Shown here piece after piece: positions 9,758 to 18,133 of a DNA stretch of 64,000 nt. The notes beneath the pieces were generated by a model. That model ran no database searches and was not told the DNA's origin. It saw only the letters and a list, made by a program, of their open reading frames with translations. Every line of letters starts with the position of its first letter. The stretch's first letter is position 1. The stretch is from NCBI GenBank assembly GCA_026225415.1, contig JAMFSS010000009.1, positions 256,062 through 320,061 of the forward strand, in the 5' to 3' direction. The position numbers and the translations under genes are program-made. This DNA is from Alphaproteobacteria bacterium (GTDB lineage Bacteria; Pseudomonadota; Alphaproteobacteria; UBA9219).

Positions 9758-10774
9758 TTAGAATTTTTTGCCGGTGGCGGGGTCGCTGCTCCGCATCAAA
9801 TCCATACGCGCGACCTGACGGTCGATATAGCTGTTAACCATGCCATGTTTATTTTCGCGGATCAGGGATCGAACCGGATCGCCGTTATTATTTTCTTCCG
9901 TGAAAACATAGCGTAAATAAGGGCCGGTCGCGCTGAGCGTTTGATGCCAGGCCGCCGTGAGGCCTTGCGCCAGCATGAAGTTCGCCGCTTCGCCGCCGAT
10001 ACATTGGCCAGCCAGATGCACCATGCCCATAAAGCTTTCTTCGACCGAGCCGGCATGGATGGTGGTGATAACCAAATGGCCCGTTGTCGCGGCGCGCAAA
10101 ATTTGTTCCGCCGCGCGGGGGCTACGCACTTCGCCCACCAAAAGAAAGCGCGGTGTCCAGCGCAGCGCGCGTTTGAGCGGCGTCGCCCAATCTTCTTCGT
10201 TATTAACCTGCACCTGATAGCAATAGCCATATTCGCCGACCGCGCCATCGAGCGCATATTCCACCGGATCTTCGACCGTGATGGCGACGCCGCCGAAACG
10301 TTCCAGATAATCCTTGAGCAGCGAGAAGCTGAGCGTTGTTTTGCCGTGACCCGTGGGGCCCGAGATAAGGATAAGCCCGTCACGCGCGCCAAGACGACGC
10401 AGTTGGTTAGCGACATGGGGGGCGACCGACAGCTCCTCCATCGTCGGGACCTTGGCATTAATGCGCCGCAAAATCGCCCATTCCTGACGGTTGGCGAGTT
10501 TTTGGTAGGATTGGCGGAAACGCATCCCGTCATATTCATAGGACGAGTCCGGGTTATCGATATTCTTGCGAAGTTCGTCGGCGACGATCAAAATTTCGGG
10601 TCGGTAATGGTCGGGCAGAACGCGGCTCCAGTTATTGCTGTAATCGCGTCCGGGGGTACGGAAACGCGCTGTGCCCTTGCCGCCATCATCGATGCGCACA
10701 TAAAGATCCATGAAAGGCAGTTCGCGCAAACGCGTGCCGGTGGCTTCAGTGCCTTGAAGATTCATCAATGTCAT
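9758..10774 (-). CDS. PilT/DotB-like secretion ATPase, second of a tandem pair
   Basis: A hexameric type II/IV secretion ATPase fold of 338 residues. It has Walker A ISGPTGHGKTTLSFSLL, an Asp box (AITVEDPVEY), Walker B (FLLVGEVRSPRAAEQIL) and the His box (GHLVITTIHAGSVEE). The N-terminal domain is short, as in DotB/TraJ and PilT. Its start overlaps the end of the upstream paralogue by 4 bases, and the two proteins are similar along their whole length. Known pairs such as PilT/PilU retract pili, while DotB/TraJ power type IVB secretion or conjugation. No pilin, secretin or Dot/Icm gene is nearby, so the machine served is unknown. Confidence 0.86.
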   Translation of the reverse strand: MTLMNLQGTEATGTRLRELPFMDLYVRIDDGGKGTARFRTPGRDYSNNWSRVLPDHYRPEILIVADELRKNIDNPDSSYEYDGMRFRQSYQKLANRQEWAILRRINAKVPTMEELSVAPHVANQLRRLGARDGLILISGPTGHGKTTLSFSLLKDYLERFGGVAITVEDPVEYALDGAVGEYGYCYQVQVNNEEDWATPLKRALRWTPRFLLVGEVRSPRAAEQILRAATTGHLVITTIHAGSVEESFMGMVHLAGQCIGGEAANFMLAQGLTAAWHQTLSATGPYLRYVFTEENNNGDPVRSLIRENKHGMVNSYIDRQVARMDLMRSSDPATGKKF

Positions 10775-11754
10775 TTTTTAATTTCCGTGGGGCGGCTGAA
10801 TTGCTGTACCGGTTTGACCTGTGCCAGACGCGCCCCGATACGATCGACATAGGTTGTGAGCATGCCCGGCTTGCCTTCGCGGATAAGCGTGCGGATGGGG
10901 TCGCCCGGTGAATTTTCTTCGGTATACAGATATTTCAGATCGACGCCGGTTTCTTTCAGATTTTGCGTGACCAGCGCCGTGAGGCTGGTGGCCAGCATGT
11001 TATACACGCCCGACCCCATCGATTGTTCGGCCAGAAAGATAATGCCCAGCAAAGCTTCTTCGATAGCGCCGGCATGCACCGTGGTGATAACCATGTGCCC
11101 CGTTGAGGCCGCGCGCAAAACCTGTTCCGCCGCTTTAGGCGTACGGATTTCGCCGACATAGATATATTTGGGCGCCCAACGCAAAGCGCGTTTCAGGTTC
11201 ATCGCCCAATCTTCTTCTTTTTCCACTTCGACCTGAAAACATTGGCCGCCCTCGCCGTGGCGACCGGCCATTTGAAATTCGCAGGGATCTTCGATGGTGA
11301 CCGCGGTACCGCCATAGGTGCGCAAATAATAAGCCAGCAAGCCGACCGCCGTGGTGGTTTTACCCTGCCCCGTCGCGCCCGAAACGATGATGAGCCCATC
11401 GCGGCGGCCAAGGCTAAGCATATGCGGCAGAATATGTGCCGGATGGCCGAGTTTTTCGATGTCAGGCAAAATAGTATTGATGCGGCGGGCGCAAACCCAC
11501 AAAGAATTGTCATTCAGTTTCTGGCGCGAAAGGCGCATGCGCACGCCGTCAAAATCTATTGCGCCATCATTGAGGTCCACAAGCTTGTGCGAAACAGCCG
11601 CCGCGAAACGGTCGATGGTCACCTGATAATCGGCGGGCACAAAATTGCTGGCGTTGTTTAACGAACGGTCTTTGGAACGGAAAAAAGCTTGTTCGGGCTG
11701 ATCCAGCCGCACATACAAATCGATGAAGGGCAAATCGCTTAGTGACTGAGACAT
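10771..11754 (-). CDS. PilT/DotB-like secretion ATPase, first of a tandem pair
   Basis: This paralogue of the next gene has 327 residues from the chosen start. Walker A is SGATGQGKTTTAVGLL, the Asp box AVTIEDPCEF, Walker B YIYVGEIRTPKAAEQVL and the His box GHMVITTVHAGAIEE. The ATG at 11754 is preceded by GAGGTAG about 8 bases upstream, so I prefer it to an in-frame ATG 45 bases earlier. Both proteins open with a similar 'LPFxDLYVR' sequence, which implies a duplication with retained N-terminal function. It sits 45 bases downstream of pyrC, probably in the same transcript. The family is certain, but the assignment to PilT or DotB is not. Confidence 0.88.
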   Translation of the reverse strand: MSQSLSDLPFIDLYVRLDQPEQAFFRSKDRSLNNASNFVPADYQVTIDRFAAAVSHKLVDLNDGAIDFDGVRMRLSRQKLNDNSLWVCARRINTILPDIEKLGHPAHILPHMLSLGRRDGLIIVSGATGQGKTTTAVGLLAYYLRTYGGTAVTIEDPCEFQMAGRHGEGGQCFQVEVEKEEDWAMNLKRALRWAPKYIYVGEIRTPKAAEQVLRAASTGHMVITTVHAGAIEEALLGIIFLAEQSMGSGVYNMLATSLTALVTQNLKETGVDLKYLYTEENSPGDPIRTLIREGKPGMLTTYVDRIGARLAQVKPVQQFSRPTEIKK

Positions 11755-11799
11755 CCGGCCTACCTCTTTCCCTGAGGATTGCGCGGATGGCACCGGCAA

Positions 11800-12846
11800 T
11801 CAGGTCTGTCGCCACAAAACGGGCGACGGTGGAATGAACAGGCTTATTCTTTGTCCATCGCCGGTTAAGATCGGCTTAATTTCTTCGGATTGAATGGTTT
11901 TTTGCAAAGTTATTTTGGTGTCATTGACCGGCAACCCATAAAAAACCGGGCCGTTATGGCTGGCAAAAAATTCAAGCTTATCAAGGCATCCGGCATCATC
12001 GAAAATCTGGGCATAAAGTTCGAGGGCTTGCGGCGCGCAAAAAATGCCGGCGCAGCCACAGGCGGATTCCTTGGCCGCGTCGCTGTGCGGTGCCGTGTCG
12101 GTACCAAGGAAAAACATTGTGTCGCCCGATGTCGCGGCCTTGATGAGGGCGAGGCGGTGCGTTTCGCGTTTGGCGACCGGCAGACAGTAATAATGGGGGC
12201 GCATGCCGCCTTTAAACATGGCGTTGCGGTTGATGTGCAGATGATGCGGCGTGATGGTCGCGGCCAGTTTGCCCGACGCGCCGTTTTCGGCGACATACTG
12301 CGCGGCATCTTGCGTGGTGATATGTTCGAAGACGATTTTCAATTCGGGGAAATCGCGCCGCAGGGGAATGAGCGTGCGGGTAATGAACACCGCTTCGCGG
12401 TCGAAGATATCAATGTTGGCATCGGTTGCTTCGCCATGCACCAGAAGCGGCATGCCGATTTTCTGCATGCGCTCCAACACAGGGTAGATTTTTTGTATCG
12501 CCGTTACACCCTGTTCGGAGTTGGTGGTGGCGTTGGCGGGGTAAAGTTTGGCAGCAGTGATGATCTTTTGTTGATGGCCTTTTTCTATGTCGTCGGCATT
12601 TGTGGTGTCAGCGAGAAAGACGGTCATGAGAGGTGTAAAAGCCATGCCCGCGGGAAGCGCCGCCAGAATTTCATCACGGTAAGCGGCGGCTTGCTTCGAG
12701 GTTATGACAGGCGGGCGCAGATTGGGCATGACGATTGCGCGGGCAAATGTTTTGGCCGTATAGGGCAAAACAGTTTGCAACATAGCACCGTCGCGCAGAT
12801 GCACATGCCAATCGTCCGGGCGCGGGAGGGTAAGCGTTTGGGTCAT
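11800..12846 (-). CDS. pyrC: Dihydroorotase, class II
   Basis: PyrC cyclises N-carbamoyl-aspartate to dihydroorotate in pyrimidine synthesis. The 348-residue length matches E. coli-type class II enzymes. The metal-binding HxH motif is in [11 protein letters not shown], the pocket strand [10 protein letters not shown] follows, and downstream His residues in LLVHGEAT and [13 protein letters not shown] and the Asp in FLGTDTAPH complete the site. It heads the minus-strand run that continues into the two PilT/DotB-like ATPases; there is no evident functional link between them. Confidence 0.96.
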   Translation of the reverse strand: MTQTLTLPRPDDWHVHLRDGAMLQTVLPYTAKTFARAIVMPNLRPPVITSKQAAAYRDEILAALPAGMAFTPLMTVFLADTTNADDIEKGHQQKIITAAKLYPANATTNSEQGVTAIQKIYPVLERMQKIGMPLLVHGEATDANIDIFDREAVFITRTLIPLRRDFPELKIVFEHITTQDAAQYVAENGASGKLAATITPHHLHINRNAMFKGGMRPHYYCLPVAKRETHRLALIKAATSGDTMFFLGTDTAPHSDAAKESACGCAGIFCAPQALELYAQIFDDAGCLDKLEFFASHNGPVFYGLPVNDTKITLQKTIQSEEIKPILTGDGQRISLFIPPSPVLWRQT

Positions 12847-12901
12847 AGCCGCAATTTAGCTGTCCGAACACGGGTTGGCAATCAGGCTTAAGCAAGCAGC
12901 C

Positions 12902-13087
12902 TTAAGCAGGTGTGCATTTACCCGTCACGCCCAAATTATGGCGCATAACCTTCAGCCGTTTTTCATCGATCATCCTGTAATCGGGAACGACGGTTGATCG
13001 ACCATTCAAATGGACTTTATCGCCTTTAACTTCAGCGCCCATGCTCTTGAACATCGACAGGACAGCTTGTTGCTTATAATTATTCAT
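12902..13087 (-). CDS. Small hypothetical protein
   Basis: A 61-residue basic, soluble protein (MNNYKQQAVLSMFKSMGAEV, later VPDYRMIDEKRLKVM). A GGAG ribosome site lies about 9 bases before the ATG, and it sits directly downstream of another small gene on the same strand. No domain, membrane segment or signal peptide is visible. Good codon usage and the ribosome site support it as real, but no function can be given. Confidence 0.55.
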   Translation of the reverse strand: MNNYKQQAVLSMFKSMGAEVKGDKVHLNGRSTVVPDYRMIDEKRLKVMRHNLGVTGKCTPA

Positions 13088-13114
13088 TTTTAATTTACTC
13101 CATAACTTAAAAAA

Positions 13115-13363
13115 TTATCTGTACGCACATTCCGAAGGCGTAAATCCAAGATCGATCAATTTATCGGGCCGCATGGCAAAAGATATTTTATGTGGCTCTG
13201 CCTGGCGCAAAGCTTCTTTGATGCCTTCTTCGCCGTGGGCGCGGCGCATTGTGGCCACTTCGGCGGGCGAGGTACTGTAATCGATAAAGCGGTTGGCGAA
13301 ATCGCGGGCGGCTTCGTGGAAATCTTCGGAAAAGGGCTTAATGGCAATGGCCTGGTCTTGCAT
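13115..13363 (-). CDS. Small hypothetical protein
   Basis: An 82-residue acidic soluble protein (MQDQAIAIKPFSEDFHEAAR, ending in LGFTPSECAYR). The ATG at 13363 has an excellent ribosome site, AGGAG 8 bases upstream, so the longer upstream extension of the frame is leader, not protein. The leader carries an intrinsic terminator and a two-helix RNA fold, suggesting conditional expression. The small gene at 12902-13087 lies 27 bases downstream, probably in the same transcript. The family is not recognised. Confidence 0.7.
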   Translation of the reverse strand: MQDQAIAIKPFSEDFHEAARDFANRFIDYSTSPAEVATMRRAHGEEGIKEALRQAEPHKISFAMRPDKLIDLGFTPSECAYR

Positions 13364-13401
13364 CTTGTAATCTCCTGGGTCTTGGTTGAATTTTGGGCAA
13401 T

Positions 13402-13424
13402 AAAAAAGCCCCGAATTTGGGGCT
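13402..13424 (-). terminator. Intrinsic terminator in the leader of the 13115-13363 gene
   Basis: On the minus strand AGCCCC, a 6-base loop and GGGGCT are followed by six T. It lies about 39 bases upstream of the start codon at 13363, that is, before the gene and not after one. This implies attenuation or a separate short RNA. Confidence 0.65.
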
Positions 13425-13429
13425 GGCAT

Positions 13430-13474
13430 GCGTTGATCGGTCGTGCGGTCTATAAGACCGCCCCGCATCAACGC
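13430..13474 (-). ncRNA. Candidate structured leader RNA or small RNA
   Basis: On the minus strand an 8-bp outer helix (GCGTTGAT with ATCAACGC) encloses an asymmetric internal loop and a 6-bp inner helix (GCGGTC with GACCGC) closed by five bases. The intrinsic terminator follows five bases later. The layout of promoter, fold, terminator and coding gene resembles a riboswitch or attenuator, or a short terminated sRNA. It matches no class that I recognise. Confidence 0.38.
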
Positions 13475-13512
13475 CAAGTAAGAAGAAGTGCTGTGTTTTT
13501 CATTGCGGAGCC

Positions 13513-13541
13513 AGAATACCGAAATGAGGCACAAGACGCAA
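13513..13541 (-). promoter_or_regulatory. Candidate sigma-70 promoter
   Basis: On the minus strand TTGCGT and TATTCT are separated by exactly 17 bases. The site is downstream of the ndk terminator and upstream of the folded leader of the 13115-13363 gene. The match to consensus is moderate. Confidence 0.4.
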
Positions 13542-13549
13542 GAAAATTC

Positions 13550-13597
13550 TGATAAAAAATGAAAACAGGGTGATTTATCACTAAATTACCCTGTTTC
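13550..13597 (-). terminator. Intrinsic terminator of ndk
   Basis: On the minus strand AAACAGGGT-type arms (plus strand 13563-13571 and 13588-13596) are extended by a weaker inner A/T stem and followed by a T-rich tail. It lies 36 bases after the ndk stop. Confidence 0.72.
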
Positions 13598-13632
13598 ACG
13601 AAATAAAATTACTGTATTTTCAACTTACGGTT

Positions 13633-14055
13633 TTAGGCGACGATTTCTTCTGGTTTAAAGAAGTAAGCGATTTCGATGCCCGCATTTTCAAGGCTGTCGG
13701 AACCATGAACCGAATTGGCTTCGATGCTTTCGGCAAATTCCTTGCGGATGGTGCCGGCGTCGGCATTGGCCGGATTGGTTGCGCCCATGATTTCGCGGTT
13801 TTTCAGGACGGCGTTTTCGCCTTCCAGAACCTGAATCACGACGGGACCCGAGATCATAAAACCACACAAATCATTGAAGAAAGGGCGTGCCGAATGGACG
13901 GCATAGAAACCTTCGGCCTGGGCCTTGGTCATTTGGATGCGTTTTTGCGCGATGATGCGCAGGCCAGCTTCTTCGAACTTGGCGTTAATTTTGCCGGTCA
14001 GGTTGCGACGTGTCGCGTCCGGCTTCAAAATGGAAAAGGTTCTTTCGATAGCCAT
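13633..14055 (-). CDS. ndk: Nucleoside diphosphate kinase
   Basis: Ndk transfers the gamma-phosphate between nucleoside di- and triphosphates through a phospho-histidine. The 140 residues are the standard length. The N-terminus [15 protein letters not shown], the [19 protein letters not shown] loop and the active-site His in NSVHGSDS are all present. AAGGAG lies 8 bases before the ATG. It is a single gene with its own terminator hairpin downstream. Confidence 0.97.
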   Translation of the reverse strand: MAIERTFSILKPDATRRNLTGKINAKFEEAGLRIIAQKRIQMTKAQAEGFYAVHSARPFFNDLCGFMISGPVVIQVLEGENAVLKNREIMGATNPANADAGTIRKEFAESIEANSVHGSDSLENAGIEIAYFFKPEEIVA

Positions 14056-14125
14056 TATATGTATCTCCTTGGAGTTTTGTTGGGCGGGTTATAGACCGCG
14101 CGCGTTTGGGATGCAAGTACGCGGC

Positions 14126-15745
14126 TTAATTGCCGAAAGTAAAGGCATAGGCTTGCAAACCCGGTGCTGTGGCCGTGATTTCCAGCGTGGAGTCTTGTGC
14201 GGCGGGTTGATCAACCAATTGATAGAGGGTGTGGCCGATAACGGTTAGGGTGTCTGTGGGTTGGCCATTTAAAGTAAGGGTCACCTGTTGGGGTTGACCA
14301 TCTTGTGTACCCAGAACCAGAAACACTTTCTTTGATTTGAAATGCAGGCGCAGGCTGGCGCCCGTTTTTTCCGCGGTGGCGAATTGTTTTTCAACTTTCC
14401 ATGCGCCGTTGAATGTCCAGTGATGCAAGGGCAAATCGGCGGCGGGGTAGGTTGTGGTTTTGTCGTGTTGTTGGGTGCCTTCAAACCGGTCGGCGCGGCC
14501 ATAGCCGATATAGGTTTCTTGTGTTTGGCCTTCTCCTGTTGGTAGAGAAGGATACATCTCGTTGATTTGAATCTTGTCTTTAAACCCTAGCAGATAGCGG
14601 ATGTTGTTTTCGGTCACATCATAATCGCCTTCGCCAAAATGGGTATAAACCACTTGCCCGTCGCGATTGATAAGATAATGCGCCGGCCAGAATTTATTGT
14701 TGAATGCAACCCAGGTCGCAAGGTTGTTATCGACGGCAACCGGATAATGGATGCCACGTTGGTCAAGCGCGGTTTTGATATTGTCGATATTTTTTTCAAA
14801 TTCAAATTCGGGTGAATGCACGCCGATAATCACCAGACCCTGATCACGGTATTTCGCATCCCACGCCGTGACATAAGGCAGGGTGCGCACGCAATTGATG
14901 CAGGAATACGTCCAGAAATCGATCAGCACGATTTTGCCGCGCAATTGCGCCATGGTCAGCGGGTTGGAGTTAAGCCATGCCTGAATGCCCGCAAATTCCG
15001 GCGCGGGATAAGGTTTGTCGAGCGGGTTTTGCAAGGCGGTTGCCGCGATGGGCGCGGGTGCGGTTGCATCTGTTGCGGGTGTAACTGCTGATTGTATCGC
15101 ACCACCGAAACCGAGATAGATTACGGAGACCAGCATCAAAACGCCGAAAATTTTGCGGATCGCATAGGCATGTTGCGTGAGGAAGCCGACCTTCTTCATG
15201 AATTTGCGGCCCAGCATCGCGATGATGAACATGGGGATGGAAGCACCAAGCGCAAAGCCCACCGTGACCAAAACGCTTTGAAGATCGGTATTCTGGCGGA
15301 TAACCTGCACCAAAACCGCCGCGAGAATAGGCCCCGCGCAAGGAGTCCACACAAGCCCGATGAGCGCGCCGATGATGAGGCCGCTGCCAAAACCACCTTC
15401 GCCCCCTGCCCCGAATTTGGTGCCAAAATTGGCCGCCCCTTGTGTCAGGCCGCTGAATTTATCCGATAATTTATCAATCAACAAAACCAATCCCATGATC
15501 GCGAGCAGCACCAACGACGCATTACGGATGATGTCTGTATCGATATGGAACGCTTCGACCAGTTTGCGTGACAGCAAAACAAACGCGCTGAACGACACAA
15601 TAAAACCGGCGATAATGCCGAAGGGTCGCGCCTTGCCGCCCTCAATCGATGTAGACAACACTAAGGGCAAGACCGGCAAGATGCAGGGCGACGCGATCAG
15701 CGCCAACCCTTCGAGGAAGGACAGCAGAATATCGAACGAGTTCAT
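14126..15745 (-). CDS. dipZ: DipZ-type thiol-disulfide protein (CcdA membrane domain + thioredoxin + C-terminal domain)
   Basis: The 539-residue protein has three parts. Residues about 1-225 are a CcdA/DsbD-like electron-carrying membrane domain with the paired-Cys helices ALIASPCILPVLPLV and LVWTPCAGPILAAVLV. Residues about 250-400 are a periplasmic thioredoxin fold with the redox motif WTYSCINCVRTLPYV. The last ~140 residues are a beta-rich domain (WTFNGAWKVEKQFATAEKTG). It overlaps msrA by 4 bases and sits in the order msrB-msrA-dipZ. The inferred role is to bring reducing power from cytoplasmic thioredoxin to the exported methionine sulfoxide reductases. Confidence 0.92.
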   Translation of the reverse strand: MNSFDILLSFLEGLALIASPCILPVLPLVLSTSIEGGKARPFGIIAGFIVSFSAFVLLSRKLVEAFHIDTDIIRNASLVLLAIMGLVLLIDKLSDKFSGLTQGAANFGTKFGAGGEGGFGSGLIIGALIGLVWTPCAGPILAAVLVQVIRQNTDLQSVLVTVGFALGASIPMFIIAMLGRKFMKKVGFLTQHAYAIRKIFGVLMLVSVIYLGFGGAIQSAVTPATDATAPAPIAATALQNPLDKPYPAPEFAGIQAWLNSNPLTMAQLRGKIVLIDFWTYSCINCVRTLPYVTAWDAKYRDQGLVIIGVHSPEFEFEKNIDNIKTALDQRGIHYPVAVDNNLATWVAFNNKFWPAHYLINRDGQVVYTHFGEGDYDVTENNIRYLLGFKDKIQINEMYPSLPTGEGQTQETYIGYGRADRFEGTQQHDKTTTYPAADLPLHHWTFNGAWKVEKQFATAEKTGASLRLHFKSKKVFLVLGTQDGQPQQVTLTLNGQPTDTLTVIGHTLYQLVDQPAAQDSTLEITATAPGLQAYAFTFGN

Positions 15746-16401
15746 TGGTTGGGTTTGGTGTAAAGTTGCGGGAAGGTTTTTTCCAACGCCGCGACTTTGG
15801 GCGCGTCATTGATCGCGATATACATATTGGTCGGGTGAAGCGTTGCGTAATTCTGGTGATAATCTTCGGCGGCATAAAACGCCTTGAGCGGCTCAAGCTT
15901 GGTCACGATCGGTTGGTTGAAGGCTTTGGCTGCATCCAGTTGCGCTATATAGGCCGCCGCGATTTTTTGTTGTTCGGGCGTGGTGAAGAAAATTTCCGAA
16001 CGATATTGCGTGCCGTGATCGGGGCCTTGGTAATTAAGTTCGGTCGGGTTATGCGCCACCGAGAAGAACACCTTTAACAGCTGTCCCACCGTGACTTGCG
16101 AAGGATCATAAGTGATTTGAACGGATTCCGCATGGCCGGTTGTGCCGGTGCTAACCGTTTCGTAATGCGCTGTCGATGCCTCGCCGCCCGCATAGCCGGA
16201 TATCGCCTGTGTCACGCCCTTCACATGTTGGAAGACCGCCTGAATACCCCAGAAGCAACCACCGGCCACAATGATTGTTTCGCTGCCCTTTGTTTGCGCG
16301 AGCGTCGCGTCAAGCGCGGGATCGGGCAACGTGACGGGCGCGGCTGTGGCAAGACCGCAGGCAAGTGTGGCGACGGCGGCTCCGCCGAGGATTTTTTCCA
16401 T
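15742..16401 (-). CDS. msrA: Peptide methionine-(S)-sulfoxide reductase, exported
   Basis: MsrA reduces the S-epimer of methionine sulfoxide. The catalytic motif GGCFWGIQ is present, followed by GYAGG, TGHAESVQITYDP and the DHGTQYRSEIFF substrate region. The start at 16401 is chosen because GGGAG lies about 8 bases upstream; an earlier in-frame ATG at 16428 lacks a site. The protein then starts with a signal peptide (MEKILGGAAVATLACGLATA), so it acts outside the cytoplasm. No C-terminal resolving Cys is evident, which fits dependence on a partner such as the coupled DipZ. Confidence 0.95.
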   Translation of the reverse strand: MEKILGGAAVATLACGLATAAPVTLPDPALDATLAQTKGSETIIVAGGCFWGIQAVFQHVKGVTQAISGYAGGEASTAHYETVSTGTTGHAESVQITYDPSQVTVGQLLKVFFSVAHNPTELNYQGPDHGTQYRSEIFFTTPEQQKIAAAYIAQLDAAKAFNQPIVTKLEPLKAFYAAEDYHQNYATLHPTNMYIAINDAPKVAALEKTFPQLYTKPNQ

Positions 16402-16430
16402 GATTTTTCTCCCGTTGATTTTCAACATGT

Positions 16431-16940
16431 TTAGCCTTGCTGTTCAGGAATGAATTTTAACGCGACGCCATTATTGCAATAACGCAATCCGGTTGGTTTG
16501 GGGCCATCATTAAACACATGCCCTTGGTGGCCGCCGCAACGCGCGCAATGATATTCGGTACGTTCCATCCACAGTTTGTTATCGCCCTTGGTATCGATAT
16601 GGCCTTCGATCGCCTGAAAGAAACTGGGCCAGCCGGTTCCGCTGTCAAATTTGGTTGCCGACTGGAACAATTCCAATCCGCATCCGGCGCAGGCAAAGGT
16701 GCCGTTACGATGCTCTTTGAGCAAGGGGCTGGTGAAAGGGGCTTCGGTGCCTTCTTCGCGTAACACGTTGAATTGTTCTTTGGTCAACATTTGCTTCCAT
16801 TCCTCTTCCGTATGGCTGGTTTTGGTAATCACTTCTGCCGCTTGGGCGAATGGCAGACGCATCAGGCTGAGCATGCAACCGCCAACAAACAGGCTTTTCA
16901 CAAAGGTGCGGCGGTTGTAGGGGATGGCTGCGTTGAACAT
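16431..16940 (-). CDS. msrB: Peptide methionine-(R)-sulfoxide reductase, exported
   Basis: MsrB reduces the R-epimer of methionine sulfoxide. Two CxxC zinc pairs (ACAGCGLEL and HCARCGGHQGH) and the catalytic Cys in GLRYCNNGVALKF are present, as is the DSGTGWPSF motif. From the ATG at 16940 the N-terminus reads NRRTFVKSLFVGG followed by a hydrophobic stretch, a Tat-like or Sec signal. An in-frame ATG at 17000 would place 20 polar residues before it. It is first in the msrB-msrA-dipZ operon and divergent from the methyltransferase gene, whose start is only about 50 bases away. Confidence 0.94.
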   Translation of the reverse strand: MFNAAIPYNRRTFVKSLFVGGCMLSLMRLPFAQAAEVITKTSHTEEEWKQMLTKEQFNVLREEGTEAPFTSPLLKEHRNGTFACAGCGLELFQSATKFDSGTGWPSFFQAIEGHIDTKGDNKLWMERTEYHCARCGGHQGHVFNDGPKPTGLRYCNNGVALKFIPEQQG

Positions 16941-16993
16941 CGATTCAAACCTGTTATAAGGGGTTATCTGTCGGCGGGCAGTATAAGGAACAA

Positions 16994-18133
16994 ATGGCAT
17001 GTTTACATAAAATTACAATGACCAAAAACAAAATTTTCGAGATTTTCCTGACAGTTGCGCCGGGGTTGGAGGATGTGCTGTGCGAGGAAGTGCGGCTGAA
17101 GGGCTTTAAGAAGCCCACCGCCGTTCCGGGGGGCGTTGTTTTCAAGGGTGGGTGGCCGGAAGTATGGCGGGCGAATTTGTGGGTTCGGGGCGCAGGGCGT
17201 GTTTTGGCGCGTTTGGATTCTTTCCGCGTACAACATTTGTCGCAACTGGATGGCCGTGCGCATCATGTGCCGTGGGGTGATGTTTTGCGCGCGGGCGTTT
17301 CTTTTAAGGTTGAGGTTTCTTGTACGAAATCCAAAATTTATCATTCGGGGGCGGCGGCCGAACGGATTGCCCGCGCCATTCGCAATACCGTGGGCGCGAC
17401 GCCATCGGATGATGCGGATATTTTGGTGATGGCGCGGATTGACCATGATGTTTGCACGATCAGCATCGATACATCCGGCGATTTGCTGCACAAGCGCGGA
17501 TACAAGGAAGCCGTGAACAAGGCTCCCATGCGCGAAACGATGGCCGCGTTGTTTTTGCGTCAATGCGGGTTTGAAGGTCATGAGCCGGTTTTTGACCCGA
17601 TGTGCGGGTCGGGAACCTTTGTGATTGAGGCAGCGGAAATTGCGGCGCGGTTAAACCCCGGGCGTAATCGTGTTTTTGCGTTTGAACAATTTGCCAATTT
17701 TGATGAAGGCGCGTGGGAGGCCATGCGCGGCGTGAAAAGCGCGCGTGCGCCGGTTGCGCGTTTTTATGGCAGCGACCGCGATGCGGGCGCGATTACCATG
17801 AGCCGCGATAATGCTGAACGCGCAGGCGTAGCGGATTATGTTACGTTTCAAAAAAGCGCGATTGGCGATATTGTGCCCCCTTGCGAGAAGCCGGGGCTTG
17901 TGATTATCAATCCGCCTTATGGCGCGCGGTTGGGGGATAAGAAAAAGCTGTTGCCGCTGTATCAAACATTTGGCCAGACAATGAAGGCGCGTTTTTCCGG
18001 TTGGCGGGTGGGCATTATTACGACAGAGGCGATGTTGGCGCATAGTACCGGATTGCCGTTTGTGCCGACAGCGGCGCCGGTGCAGCATGGTGGTTTGCGC
18101 GTGACGTTATTCCACACCAAGCCATTACCATGA
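16994..18133 (+). CDS. THUMP-domain RNA N2-guanine methyltransferase (RlmL/Trm14-like)
   Basis: The 379-residue protein has an N-terminal ferredoxin-like/THUMP domain (residues about 10-165, with VAPGLEDVLCEEVR and a HSGAAAERIARAIRNTVG helix). A Rossmann methyltransferase domain follows, with FDPMCGSGTFVIEAA (SAM motif I), YGSDRDAGAI and the catalytic NPPYGARLG. This matches the N-terminal methyltransferase half of RlmL, which makes m2G2445 in 23S rRNA, and related tRNA enzymes; the RlmK half is absent. AAGGA precedes the ATG at 16994; a later in-frame ATG at 17018 is possible. It overlaps ogt by 4 bases. Confidence 0.89.
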   Translation: MACLHKITMTKNKIFEIFLTVAPGLEDVLCEEVRLKGFKKPTAVPGGVVFKGGWPEVWRANLWVRGAGRVLARLDSFRVQHLSQLDGRAHHVPWGDVLRAGVSFKVEVSCTKSKIYHSGAAAERIARAIRNTVGATPSDDADILVMARIDHDVCTISIDTSGDLLHKRGYKEAVNKAPMRETMAALFLRQCGFEGHEPVFDPMCGSGTFVIEAAEIAARLNPGRNRVFAFEQFANFDEGAWEAMRGVKSARAPVARFYGSDRDAGAITMSRDNAERAGVADYVTFQKSAIGDIVPPCEKPGLVIINPPYGARLGDKKKLLPLYQTFGQTMKARFSGWRVGIITTEAMLAHSTGLPFVPTAAPVQHGGLRVTLFHTKPLP

